This document shows positions 24,437-35,383 of a DNA stretch of 64,000 bases, piece after piece. The stretch's first letter is position 1, and the number at the start of each line of letters is the position of its first letter. The position numbers and the translations under genes are program-made. Below the pieces are notes generated by a model. The model ran no database searches. It was not told the origin of the DNA and saw only the letters and a list, made by a program, of their open reading frames with translations. Where the stretch lies: the NCBI RefSeq assembly GCF_933775445.1, contig NC_065873.1, positions 1,922,001 to 1,986,000 on the forward strand. Direction: 5' to 3'. Origin of the DNA: Argentina anserina. Its lineage: Eukaryota > Streptophyta > Magnoliopsida > Rosales > Rosaceae.

Positions 24437-24515
24437 GAACTGCTGGCATTTCATCATCGAAAAGAAGAACTGCTGGCATTTCATCATCGAAAAGAAGAAC
24501 GGCTGGCATTTCCAT
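24437..24515 (+). repeat. 30-bp tandem repeat
   Basis: GAACTGCTGGCATTTCATCA plus CGAAAAGAA recurs at 24437, 24467 and, partially and with a change, 24497. It sits about 220 bp before the 3' LTR. Confidence 0.8.
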
Positions 24516-24719
24516 AGTTGTACCACACAGAAGGAACAAAGAAGAGTGGATGACACAACTCCAAAGGAAAAAAATAAAATGGAGTTACCTAGCTGCACTA
24601 TACCATGGTTAGCGCTTAAACGTGACACAAACTCAAACTTCAGAGCATGCATGCCTTGAAGTTGCATACTTCAAGCTGCATTTTCGACACGTGACCACGA
24701 CATGTCTGCAACACAACTT

Positions 24720-24733
24720 GAAGTGGGAGCATT
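24720..24733 (+). other. Polypurine tract before the 3' LTR
   Basis: GAAGTGGGAGCATT abuts the TGTAGACAC start of the 3' LTR. This is the expected plus-strand priming site. Confidence 0.7.
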
Positions 24734-25516
24734 TGTAGACACATGAAATTTAATGAAGTAAATCATCTTCATTAAATGATTAAATCGACCAAGAACCCGA
24801 CAAAATTGCACACGTGGCCCAAAAGTCAACAAAGTTAGTGCAGATCCGAATAAAACTCGTGTCAGTACATAAATGGATGATCGTAGTCGAAGCTACGTGA
24901 TTCCGACTTAAATCGGAAATTAAATGTTATTGACGATTCGAAATGGTAATCTGACATTTGATTAAATTAATAAATTCCTTAACGGTTATAATTAAATCAA
25001 TTATTTTCTGCTTAATTTAGTTATGAGAATAAGTAATTTTAAATTAATCAGAAAATACATATTGATTTAATTATACAATTAAAGAAATATTGTTATTTTA
25101 GTGTCATTAAAATATTCTATAAAATAGAAGTCTTGACACTATAAATACCCCTTCTAACATGAAGAATAAGAAGAAAAGAGAAAATCACTTGAGTAAGATC
25201 ACTCTCAAGAAATCCCGAAGTCTCCTAAGTTCACGAAGAATCATCAAGCTACCAAATCGCTCGTTCTTCATCAAATCCAAATCTAAACTCAAGTCCACGA
25301 AGAATCATCACTACCAAATCGCTCGTTCTTCATCAAATCCAAATTCAAACTCAAATTCTCAAGATCAAGTACATGTCACCCTTGAGCCAAGTTACATACG
25401 GAGATAGAATCAGAGGAGTTCACAAAAATTGTAACCTCGCGTTTGATTATTAATAAATTACATTTTATTTGTACACGTGTCTGCATTATTATTTGTTTTC
25501 AGATTCTCGTTCTACA
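24734..25516 (+). repeat. 3' LTR
   Basis: This 783-bp copy of the 5' LTR has the same termini, a TATAAATA box at 25140-25147, and a few percent substitutions by eye plus small indels. It is followed by the TCATG duplication and by SCPL copy 2 exon sequence. Confidence 0.93.
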
Positions 25517-25946
25517 TCATGAATGAGTATATTCCATATGTGGGTACGTACAATAGCCTGGATTGCTACTCTTAACATGCAACAGTTGATGGATGGAGGC
25601 CATGGTATGTCGATGGATAAGTTGCAGGGTAAATATTGAGCTCTTAATTACTTCTCAATCTGATGACAATCATCCTCTAACTCATCTTATTTCTGAAATA
25701 TGAAAACGAAAACCTGTCCAATTGATTACTTTTGTTTGTCCTCTTCAAGATTCACCGAGAAGTACACAAATATAGTATCGGAAGGATTGACGTTTGCAAC
25801 TGTGAAGGTAAATATTACTAATTAGTAATTTTGGACCAACCGAGAAGTACACAAATATACAGGGAGGGGGTCACAGAGCTCCACAATACATGCCGAAGCA
25901 ATGTCTTGAAATGTTGGATAGATGGTTCTCTTACTATTCTCTATAG
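25517..25946 (+). pseudogene. SCPL copy 2 pseudogene, 3' exons after the retrotransposon
   Basis: Exon sequence resumes directly after the 3' LTR: 25517-25628 (catalytic-Asp exon remainder), 25750-25806 and 25863-25946. The last exon ends in TAG after GGGHRAPQYMPKQC, so the catalytic His region is still readable, though the usual HTAPEY is HRAPQY. A small insertion near 25545 (GGGTACGTACAATAG) breaks the frame. A ~20-bp segment (ACCGAGAAGTACACAAATAT) is duplicated in the intron before the last exon (25754 and 25838). Together with 7809-10264 this is one gene split by 15.25 kb. Confidence 0.88.
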
Positions 25947-26375
25947 ACAGAAGAAACTATTCCATTCTCACCTGCTATATAACTAGCACTCGAGCGTTTT
26001 CTATGTGATCGAGGGACTGAATTCGGTGAAGTTAATTAGTTTTCAGATTGGTTTAGTTGTGGACAGTTGTTCTTTTGTTCCCATCGAATGTAACTCTTTA
26101 CAAAGATGTACTTCCATATTGTTGATCAAGAATAAATTAAGTACTTTATGTCAACTGTGTGCTAACAATCAGTTGTGTGACTGTAGGTGTGATAACTTTT
26201 CTGAGTTTCTCTCTAACAAAACTAAATTTTGAGTATAAATCTCTCTCCTATGTTCAATGAATGAAAGACATTATATCATCATTTGAAAAACAAACAAACT
26301 AAGAACAAAACGTATATCATCTCCCCTTTCCATCTATTCAAATGACTAATAAATGACATTTATTGTAATAATGTG
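25947..26375. other. Intergenic, no gene seen
   Basis: This is the downstream flank of SCPL copy 2. It is AT-rich with only short chance ORFs. Confidence 0.5.
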
Positions 26376-26378
26376 TTA

Positions 26379-26856
26379 GAGCATCTCCAACGGTAGCATC
26401 TACTAAATTGTTATATTTAGCTAAAATTGAGTTATAGCAATCGATATTACAATATTATGTATTAAGGTTGCTTAAATGCGAACGGAATTGTCTTGCAATG
26501 AGCTACGAATACCTATCCATGAGTTTGGTCGTTTCCCACCAATTTTATATTTATCGGTGTTGTATTGTTCTTGCCTAATTTTCGGCAAATTCTATTGAAT
26601 AAATTTATTTTTTCAAATAAATAAAAATTAAATTCTAAATGTTACGGTTTATCAAATCATAGAATGACACATGAGGAATGAATATTTAGCTATTTCTTTA
26701 ACAACGGATGAGTCTCAATTTAATTTGATAAATATTTAATTTAGTAATTTTGTAAGTAATTCTACTGGCCCTGGACTCCTGGAGCTCTAATTTATATCAA
26801 AATTTGACTAATTATTAGAAAATTACAAATTAAGGGCACTAGTGCCGGAGATGCTC
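26379..26856. mobile_element. Tourist-like MITE (PIF/Harbinger type)
   Basis: The left end GAGCATCTCCAACGG and right end CCGGAGATGCTC are inverted repeats, flanked on both sides by TTA (26376-26378 and 26857-26859), the target duplication of PIF/Harbinger elements. The 478-bp AT-rich interior has no coding region. The GAGCATCTCC terminus is common among plant MITEs. Confidence 0.78.
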
Positions 26857-26859
26857 TTA

Positions 26860-27644
26860 AAAGCAAGTCCGAATTTCATTGTGATATAAAACAGGCTCTT
26901 AAGCGAACGAGGTCAAAAGTCAGAATGATAAGTCTTGTACGACACTCTCACCTCTTACCTCTCTGCCAAATCGCTCTCTCACCTCTCCAGAGTGCTCTGT
27001 TCTCAATCCCTCAACCTCATTCAAGGTATCATGCATATTACTCTTGAACTTCTCTTCTACCGTAGTTTGGGTTAAAATTTGGGATTTTCTTCATTTCTTG
27101 CTGCAAGTAATCAAATTTATTGATCGCTAGGAAAGAGATATCAGATTACCCAGGATAGTGGCCATTTCCTTTATTGTCTTGATTGTCTGAGAGTTGAGTT
27201 GTTTGTACTTTTGATCGGTGTTTTAAAGCTTTTGGGTTGGTTGAATTTGTTTTCCCTTGAACTATGAGTCAATGAAACATAGATTATGTTTTGTATTTTG
27301 ATAAGTTACCAATAACATGCAAGTTAGAAGATGCAAACGCTTTGTTTTCAAGATTGCAGATTTGCAGTGGTGTGTATATCTCTAATGTCTGTAGCTATTA
27401 TTCAATGTATAAATTACTGTAAAGTACATTAGAGATAAATTGGCATGTAAACTACTTTGAGGTTGATCAAGTATCAACAAATATATTCACAAGGGTTCCT
27501 AGCAGGACCATGTTCGAGTATTTTCCAAACTATATCATCAAGAATTTTAGAAATATTCGTAGCAGGATCACATTCGAGTATTTAACAAATTAAATATCCC
27601 TTCCGCATTTGCAGTGATTGAGTTTTAGTGTGCTGGGTTTGAAG
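26860..27644. other. Upstream region of the F-box gene
   Basis: This is probable promoter and 5' UTR. A C/T-rich stretch at 26935-27025 could mark the transcribed leader, with an intron ahead of the ATG (AG acceptors are present before 27614). Two related segments near 27495-27520 and 27545-27575 contain 'agcagga' and 'ttcgagtatt'. No separate gene is seen. Confidence 0.4.
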
Positions 27645-29184
27645 ATGGAGTTGGTTCAGTTGGATAGAATTAGCAGTTTGCCGAATGAGGTGACAGAAAA
27701 GATTTTGTCATGTTTACCGCTGAGGGAAGCAGTGAGGACAAGTGTTTTATCCAGCAAGTGGAGGTACAAATCGGCCATGCTTCAAGATCTAATCTTCAAT
27801 GAACTTGCGTGGAGGGAAAGTCACAATTATGATGATCAAACCTCCCAAACCTTTGCCAACATGATTGATCATGTGCTCTTACTTCATATTGGCCCCATTC
27901 GCAAGTTTGATTTGTTTGTTGTTGAGGTAGCCACTCGTGATCTTGATCGATGGCTTACTCATCTATCAAGAAACTCGATCAAAGAGTTGGTACTTTGTAT
28001 TTGGATATATAATTACCGGATTCCATCATGTGTGTTTTCTTGTCAAGATCTGGTTCATCTGGAGTTGGTTATGGGTCCAGACACTGAGGTTTGTCTCAGA
28101 CCTCCATCAACATTTAAAGGATTCAGGAGCTTGAAGAGTCTTCAACTAGGTGGCATCAACATGGCCCGGCATGTGTTTGAAAATTTGGTGTGTTGCAGTC
28201 CTCTGCTTGAGAGATTAATATTGCAACATTGTAACGGTCTAATGGTTCTGAATATCGTTGCACCAAATCTCAAATTTTTAGATATTTTCGGTGCCTTTTA
28301 TCTTGTCAACCTTAAGCGTACCCTGAATCTTGCTGATGCTTCATTCGCTGTTCACATCGATACTGATGGTCCTAACCAAAGATGGGTTCCTGATGCTTGG
28401 ATTCCTAGCAGTTCTAGCAATTTGCTCAAACTTTTTGACCACCTCCCTCATATTGAAAGGCTTGCATTAAGTTGGACACCTTGAAGGTAATTTATTTGCT
28501 AGCTGGTATTATACTTTTATTTAGTGGTGTTTGTCATTGCTATTTGAATCTGATCCATGTTAACTAAGTGTGTTATATTTTGCATTGATCAGTATTTGTC
28601 TCTTGGTGCCTTGCCAGAAAAGCTTCCTAAAGCATGTGAATACCTGAAAGTTCTCTCTATGGTTATATGCTTTGATGATCCGGATGCAATTTTAACTGCT
28701 CTATGCATTCTGAGAAGCTCCCCTGCGCTGCAGGAACTAGAAGTTCTCGTGAGTTGATTCTGCCCAACTTAAATCTTGATTTTTACCAACTTTATGGTCG
28801 ACTGTCTGATTAATTTAGAAAGCTACTGGCCAAAACTTCCAGTTTTAAAGTTATAGACAACTTTTTTAGGTGGACCGCGGAAAGAAACTCACAAGGGCAC
28901 CCGGTGTTGTCGAAGCACAGAAATCTTCTAGTTTAGAAGTGAGCTACAATTGTACACATCCTGAACTGCGGCTTGTGAAAATAAGTAATATCTCTGGTGT
29001 TAAAGCGGAACTAGATTTCATCAAATTTCTACTTTTAGGTTCACCTCAACTTGAGAGAATGACTGTCACACCGCCTGAATTTCCTCAACCTGCTTCTGTG
29101 AAAGGTTTTCCAAAACTAGTAAAAGAGCTGCTCCTGTTTAAACGTGAATCAAAGCATGCAGAGATAGTTCTTCTGGACCCATGA
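27645..29184 (+). pseudogene. F-box/LRR/FBD-domain protein gene with a frameshift
   Basis: Plant F-box/FBD proteins are substrate receptors of SCF ubiquitin ligases. Exon 1 (27645-28486) encodes the F-box (ISSLPNEVTEKILSCLPLRE) followed by LRR-like blocks (FRSLKSLQLGGI, CSPLLERLILQHC). Exon 2 (28593-28748) has YLSLGALPEKLP and LRSSPALQELEVL. Exon 3 (28870-29184) is a clear FBD domain (LRLVKISNISGVKAELDFI, LLGSPQLERMTV), ending at TGA. Exons 2 and 3 join in phase 0, but exon 1 is 842 nt long and its own frame hits TGA at 28482-28484, just before the donor. A 1-nt shift upstream would give THR-LEU-LYS and join exon 2 in frame. The gene is therefore disabled or encodes a truncated 279-residue protein, unless this is a sequence error. 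The ATG at 27645 is the first in-frame Met before the F-box. Confidence 0.75.
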
Positions 29185-30517
29185 TTCTTCATTAATGAAT
29201 TGAATCAGTCAGAGATTCTGGACTTCTGGTGAATTGAAATTGGGTTTGGAGTAGTACCTGTAAACGCATGCTTGTCGAGACAAGTTCTCATGTTTTCCAT
29301 CGATATTTCCACTGTGGAAGTGTGAATGGTTTCTATATTTGATATGGTTTCCTTATCATGTTTTGCCGTTTCAGAGTTGAAGCTTGTTCTATTAGAAAAC
29401 TTTAGGAATGTCTTTGGCTTTGAATCTTTTAAGTGCACTATGAACTTGTTTAGCATTGAACAAATACAGAGCACCATGAACTTGTTTAACCTTGCAAGAA
29501 TGCAGTTGTGAGTTTCGTTTCTCCCTAGAGCCTGCCAGGATGACTCCACCTTAAATAGTAATTTGTCTTTCATATGGGTGAAGTTTGGGTACTACTCGGT
29601 TGTAATGGTAGAATGTTGATCAAGTGCATAAATGCATAATTGTTTGCTTAATACTGCTCTATGTTCTCTACACTAGCAGCATCAGAAATGGTTTGCTTAA
29701 AAACTAACCCTTGGGCCCAAAAGACCTAGGTGATTTGATTAACTTGTCAGTTGCCACCGTTGTAACCCGGCCCAAGACCAATTTATACATCATTGTTCGA
29801 TTTGTTCACCCTGGGCATGAGAATGGCGAGAGCTTCTGTTCTTGAATACACATTGAAGAAAAACATTAAAAACTATAAGCATTCAAAACGTGACTTAACT
29901 TCAATTGTTGAAATTTGAGGTACTCTTGGGAAACTGTCTATGTTTGCTGCAGCCCTCTATTGGCAGCCATTAGAAATTAGAATGTTAGTTGCACACTGCT
30001 TGGTAGCACCTTAGTCTGTAAGTCAACATTTGATATATCCAGTACAACCAATTTATCATCATCATCATCCTTCAGTCCTCTGCATTTTCCACATGGAATA
30101 TTAAATCATCCCAAATCCTAAGACCTTAAAGACATAATTAGAAGTTTACAACTAAGAACCACAGGTATGGCACACATATATGTAGCTCTAGTTAAAAGGA
30201 AAGGACGAAAGGTAGCTGCAATTGTCCTTGGTGAGCCTATCTGAACCAGCATATCCAAGAATTAAGGTAGCAACAAGATTCACTACCTGTCTTTCTCTTG
30301 CTAGAAAAATCAGTTAATCTGCTAAGCCACCAAGAACAGAAGCCGGTCACCACTTGTATAACCACCACATTGTATACATTACAAGTTTCCCTCCTCGCAT
30401 TATTTTGCTCCTGCTCCCAGACGGTTTCTTTTCCCAGTCTATATGGGTAAACATACAAGTGCATAGAAAGTTCAGTTTGGGTTAGCCGAGTACCAGATTG
30501 ATTTCATTAGTTGAGCA
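29185..30517. other. Intergenic, no gene seen
   Basis: This holds the 3' flank of the F-box gene and the promoter of SCPL copy 3. An ATC trinucleotide run lies near 30057-30068. No coding homology was recognised on either strand. Confidence 0.5.
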
Positions 30518-33500
30518 ATGGCAGGGATAGTGTTACCAGAATTAGCAGCCAGCAGTGACAAGAAGATGAAATGGATGTGTCTGAATTTACTTCTTGTGCT
30601 GGTTCTCTCCGGTGTCGCTATGTCGAAGAATATCACTACTACTCTGCCTGGTTACCCTGGTACACTCCCATTCAGTCTAGAAACCGGGTGAGTCACTTTT
30701 TACCAACACCATATAGACAATGCCAGATTTTCTGGTTTCTGAGTGAGTTAGTAAATGTACTAATAGTTGTGAGGAATGTCCAAATTTGTGAGCAGATATG
30801 TGAGTGTGGGAGATTTGGATGAGTTGCAGTTCTTTTACTACTTCATTGAGTCACAAAGGGACCCTGTAAGGGATCCTCTCTTGCTTTGGCTCACCGGAGG
30901 CCCTGGTTGTTCTGGTCTCTCTGGCCTTATCTATGAAATCGGTATTCATTTTCTCTCTCATTCAGTTTTCCCACGTAGCTGCTACAAATTTGAAGTTAAG
31001 AAAATCAAGGACTAAGAAGTAGTACTATTGCAGGTCCATTCACTTTTGACTATACTGCCTTCAATGGTAGCTTTCCTACTCTCGTGGATAACGCTTACTC
31101 ATGGACACAGGTGCTAAATCTCACTCATTACCTCATTTCTTGTTGTTGTCATTGTTGAAGCATATAGGAAAAAAATTATGCGTTTATGTCAGAATTTTGT
31201 GTCTTGTGTAATTTAATGAAACATGTATGTTGTAATCAATCTTTTAGATTGCCAACATTATCTTTATAGATGCACCAGTTGGTACTGGTTTCTCCTACTC
31301 AAATACTCAGGAAGATTACAATACCAGTGACACTGAATCAGCAGAAGCCGTGTACCAATTTCTCCGAAAGGTGAGGACTTCATGTCGCTTAATCTTCCAT
31401 CAAGTACCAAATAAACAACAAAATTTCCAAACTTGAAGGGAGAAAAGAGGAAGAAAACGATTTGTTTTTTTTTTTTGCCTTTTTCTGTAGAAATAAAAAC
31501 AAAAGGAAGTGATAAATGTGTTACATTTTGCTTACTTTTGGAGTTTGTGACAACAGTGGATGATCCAACATCCCAAGTTTAGGTACAATCAACTCTACAT
31601 TGCTGGAGATTCATATTCAGGCGTCATTGTTCCTCAAGTTGCTCTTAAAGTATCAGATGGTTGGTAATTGAAAAAATTATATAGTTAATGTATAATTAAC
31701 ACATAACCGGCCAATTAGCGGCTTTTTCCTAATGACTTTTACATGGGTGTGCTGCAGGTAATCTTAATGGAGTCAGGCCAGCCATGAAGCTCCAGGTACA
31801 TGTCAAAATCTCTTCAAAGAAGGGAACATCTATAGCATGCATGATATCTTAGTGTCTTACAGACTTCAGAACATGATTTAAGTGATTTGCTTCTGTCATT
31901 TAATCAGGGATATCTACTTGGAAATCCTGTAACAGAGTTGCACAGCGATGAGAATTCAAGAATCGAATTTTACCACCGCGTCACACTTATATCCAGTGAA
32001 CTTTATGCGGTAAGATCTCATAGTTAGCTCTCAATTTACTACAAGAAAAACACTCTGAAACCAAAACATATCCTAAAAGGTGGAAACTTCATTATTATAT
32101 AGCGTTAATTACTATCTAGTAATCCACCAGCTTATTATTATCTCATATAAACTGGATGACATTACGTACTTGTCTATATTTCAAACCTAAATTAAAACAT
32201 TCAAAACTTATTGTATATATACTTGTTTCAGTCCATCCAAGAAAGTTGCCAAGGTGAATATGTTTATCCAAATGTGAGCAATTCAGATTGCATGGACGAC
32301 ATTGGACTTGTTGCAGAGGTTGTACATCGTTAACTACTCGTTACTTCTCTTTACTCCTTTATAGTGAACATTGCAGGCAAAACACTGACTATTAAGAATT
32401 TGTTTTCCTCTTAATTTTTGTAGTGCACTATAAGAGTAGATGATGCAAACATTTTGCAACCAAAATGTTCATGGGCATTGCCAAGAGTAGCAGATAGATC
32501 AATAAAACAAGGGCTGAAATTCTTTGACGACATCCCAGATGAAATCATTCAATCACCAACTAAACGAGAAAGACATTGGTGTCGTGTAAGTTCTTATCAA
32601 ACTGTCTTTTCTTTCTCATTTTCTTTGTTCCGGTGAATGCAAGTGATTTTTATTTTTACGTACTTTCTGTAGCTAGACTGACGATTATATTACACACAAT
32701 ATTTCTGGTTTTACAGAACAGCAACTATGTGCTGTCTTATATATGGGCGAATGATGAATCAGTCCAAGCAGCTCTCAGCATTCGAAACGTATGCAATTTT
32801 CTCGTTATGTCATTCAATTTTCAAATGTTGTTAATTAATGCATGCATGTCATATCAACATAGTAATACGTATGCAGAACTTGAATTGATAACTTCCTTTC
32901 ATTAATAGTAATTGTGAAACTTGTACTAGTTCTATTACTAACTAAAAGTTTAATCTAACATGTAAAAATATCAGGGTACCATAACGGATTGGAAGAGGTG
33001 CAATAAGAGTTTGGCTTATGAATCTAATGTGTTGAGCGTGGTTAATTACCATCATGAGCTCATCGGAAGAGGCTATCGTTCTTTAATATACAGGTGAATT
33101 TGAGATCACGGCATGCTGCATATATATTTAAACCAATTATCATTCTTAATTTTCACGCACTCCTAATTGATCCTAACATGCTGCACTGCTGCAGTGGTGA
33201 TCATGATGGTTTGATTCCATACATCGGCACACTAGCATGGATAAATTATCTCAACCTGACTTCCGTTGATGGATGGAGACCGTGGTATGTCGATGGAAAT
33301 GTTGCAGGGTAAGAATCGATAAGAAGTCTACATTTTGCTAAGGAGTAGCACAACACTCCAATACTGCAAATGTAAGACTAGAAATCCCAATTTGATTGAT
33401 AAATTTTTCTTATCTCAGATTTACCGAGAAGTATACAAATGATGCGTCAGATGGATTGACCTTTGCAACTTTGAAGGTAATCAAGAACCAGTGTTTTTGT

Positions 33501-33637
33501 TGAGTAATTAATTAGTTACTGGTTTTTAATTAACTGTGTAAATCTTTGTGTAGGGGGCGGGTCATACAGCTCCTGAGTACATGCCTCAGCAAGCGTTGGA
33601 TATGATAGATAGATGGTTGGCTTACTATCCTCTCTGA
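30518..33637 (+). CDS. Serine carboxypeptidase-like protein (SCPL copy 3), intact
   Basis: Fourteen exons join in frame to 484 aa: 30518-30687, 30796-30941, 31034-31110, 31248-31370, 31557-31659, 31758-31795, 31908-32009, 32232-32318, 32424-32585, 32717-32788, 32975-33093, 33195-33308, 33419-33476 and 33554-33637. All introns are GT-AG. A hydrophobic signal segment lies at residues about 20-36 ([14 protein letters not shown]), so the protein should enter the secretory pathway to vacuole or wall. The oxyanion motif LTGGPGCSG, catalytic Ser191 in GDSYSG, Asp402 in SGDHD and His461 in GHTAPEY are all present. Length and exon number fit plant SCPL clade IA, which includes glucose-ester-dependent acyltransferases of specialised metabolism; the acceptor is unknown. 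It is the only complete member of the three tandem copies here. The ATG was chosen because it precedes the signal peptide; a second Met (residue 17) is an alternative start. Confidence 0.93.
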
Positions 33638-34685
33638 TTGTAAGGAAAATAGTTGGCACCCTCTAGCTAAGTCACTTCGATCATGGAGAAACTTCCATAT
33701 ACAGTATATGAATCACGGCGCCATGAATCACACCCAATTTTGTGATATGATGTAATCCTCCAAATAATATTCTTGTTCAAGATGTTTCGTTATGAGGTCT
33801 TTTTTGGTATGAAAATTCTTAGTAATTGATGAATACACCCATATACGTTATAAGGTTATGTATACGGGTGGTGGAGATCTATATATCCGTATGCAAGTTA
33901 TAATTCCGCTCTTATCAGCTTACTATCAGTTTTCTACGTTCATGACATACATGTCTAGTGATTAAGGGTGTTGCTAAATGTAACCAGCAGATTTCTTAGT
34001 ATACCCAGCAGTATAAATAATTTCGGTACTACCCTTTAGTATTATAGAAAAAGAAAAATCGCATTATTTGATTGAACCAGCAGGAAAAACCCAATTCAAG
34101 GAGAAGATTAAAGTTTATGGATGATCCTCTATCGGCCCAATTTGTGATCCTCTATCTATCTACCCAATTACACAATGTTCTCGTTCCTGCCCAATTCTTT
34201 TGTTCTCGTTTAGTTTCTTCCATCTATCTATCTTTCTTCTAATATATGATCATCTTGCATGTTGATCGATTTCTCCAAGTGGGAATCCTCATTCATAGAA
34301 ATTGGTTCAATCCTCATATTCTTAGTAGTGAAATGAAACCGGAAGCAATTTCAAAGAAAAGGAAATATAAGAGGAAGTACTTCCAAACTGGAAAATGAAA
34401 CACAACAATTTATGTCAAATTCAATTACGAATGATAGTAGTGTATGAATGAAACATTAAATTCAAAAGAACCGGGCAAAAAGGGGAAGATGAAGTTAGGA
34501 TATCATTGATGTTGGAGGAGAAGGTTGTGGAAGGTTTGGTTCGGTTTCTTACCTTTTTAAATTTTCCAAAATCAAGAATTTAAGGTGATACTGGAAATAC
34601 CTAGAAAAATATCATAATATTAGGTACACTCAAAACCTTATCGGGTACGTTTAGCAGCACTCAGTGATTAATCGTCCGAGTATAT
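33638..34685. other. Intergenic, no gene seen
   Basis: This is the 3' flank of SCPL copy 3, followed by AT-rich sequence without recognisable coding potential. It leads into the CACGGACA-type repeat. Confidence 0.5.
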
Positions 34686-34689
34686 CGAC

Positions 34690-35135
34690 CTATGAAGCAC
34701 GGACATGGTTTCTGGAAAGCGTATTGCGTGTCGAACACGGACACGCGAATTGACTTTGGATACGACCTGGACACGCGAGTATCTGAATTGGACACGCGAG
34801 TATCCGCATCGGACACGCACCAACTCATGATAAAAGTGAAAGTGCTTATGGTGATATTCGAACCTCGTAATAAAAATAAGGATGCTTGTAGCGGGATTCG
34901 AACCTTGGTTATCATCATTTTAATGCATATTTTGACATATATATACATTTAAATACTTTCAAATTTATAAATTATTTTTTTTAATAAATAAATATATATA
35001 TATATTAAAAATAATATTTATTTAACGTTTCCACCACGTGTCCGTGTCCAAAAACATTTTTATATACCGTCTACGTATCGAATCGTGTCTAATACAGGCA
35101 CTCGTGTCAATGTCCGTACTACTTAGATATCGACA
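34690..35135. mobile_element. MITE or SINE-like element rich in GGACACG motifs
   Basis: The left part holds AAGCACGGACAT (34696) and repeated GGACACGCGAGTATC motifs (34771-34800). The right part holds GTGTCCGTGTCC (35039) and ATGTCCGTACTAC (35109), forming imperfect inverted ends around an AT-rich middle. Two segments resembling the tRNA B box in reverse (complements of GGTTCGAA) lie at about 34857-34864 and 34897-34904. There is no coding region. The class is uncertain and boundaries are approximate. Confidence 0.5.
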
Positions 35136-35383
35136 CTTCTAAAGCGCGTGGCCTCTAATCTCCTTTTGGTCGCGAAAGTAACACATCCTAAAATAGTGGA
35201 TCAAAGTCATGACACGTAACTAGCGGTAAAAACAAAAAAGTCACCCACCTAGTGAAACACACAAGACCCGTGGTAATAAACGAAAAAAAACTACCCCACA
35301 GTAAATTCAATCTTTCCGGACTTTTAAAAACAGAGAAAAAGAGAACCCAAAAAAATTCCCAAGCCAACTGAGAGAAAGAAACC

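Larger units (their letters stand above)
18620..24733 (+). other. Long 3' non-pol region of the retrotransposon
   Basis: About 6 kb lies between pol and the 3' LTR. It contains a ~115-bp tandem repeat (18811-19160), a host-like zinc-finger gene fragment (19450-20310), a possible second exon-like piece with an RRGRGRGK stretch (about 20900-20935), two diverged direct repeats (21650-21960 and 22590-22860), a possible LRR-kinase N-terminal fragment (22965-23210) and a 30-bp repeat (24437-24515). Otherwise it is AT-rich, with no gene seen. Confidence 0.7.
10265..25516 (+). mobile_element. Ty3/gypsy LTR retrotransposon, Tat/Ogre-type, 15.25 kb
   Basis: Two LTRs (10265-11062 and 24734-25516), each TGTAGACACATG...TTCTACA, bound the element, and TCATG flanks it on both sides (10260-10264 and 25517-25521). 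Inside, in order, are gag, aspartic protease, reverse transcriptase, RNase H, a second RNase H and integrase, followed by a ~6-kb non-pol 3' region. The pol order with integrase last is Ty3/gypsy. The additional RNase H domain and long non-coding part point to the Tat/Ogre lineage. Coding parts are spread over all three frames with stops, so it is not autonomous. The LTRs differ by a modest number of substitutions and small indels, so the insertion is not very recent. It disrupts SCPL copy 2. Confidence 0.93.

Noticed and set aside
34845..34910. tRNA gene on the minus strand
   Set aside because: Only B-box-like segments are visible; no cloverleaf, anticodon arm or acceptor stem pairs could be built.
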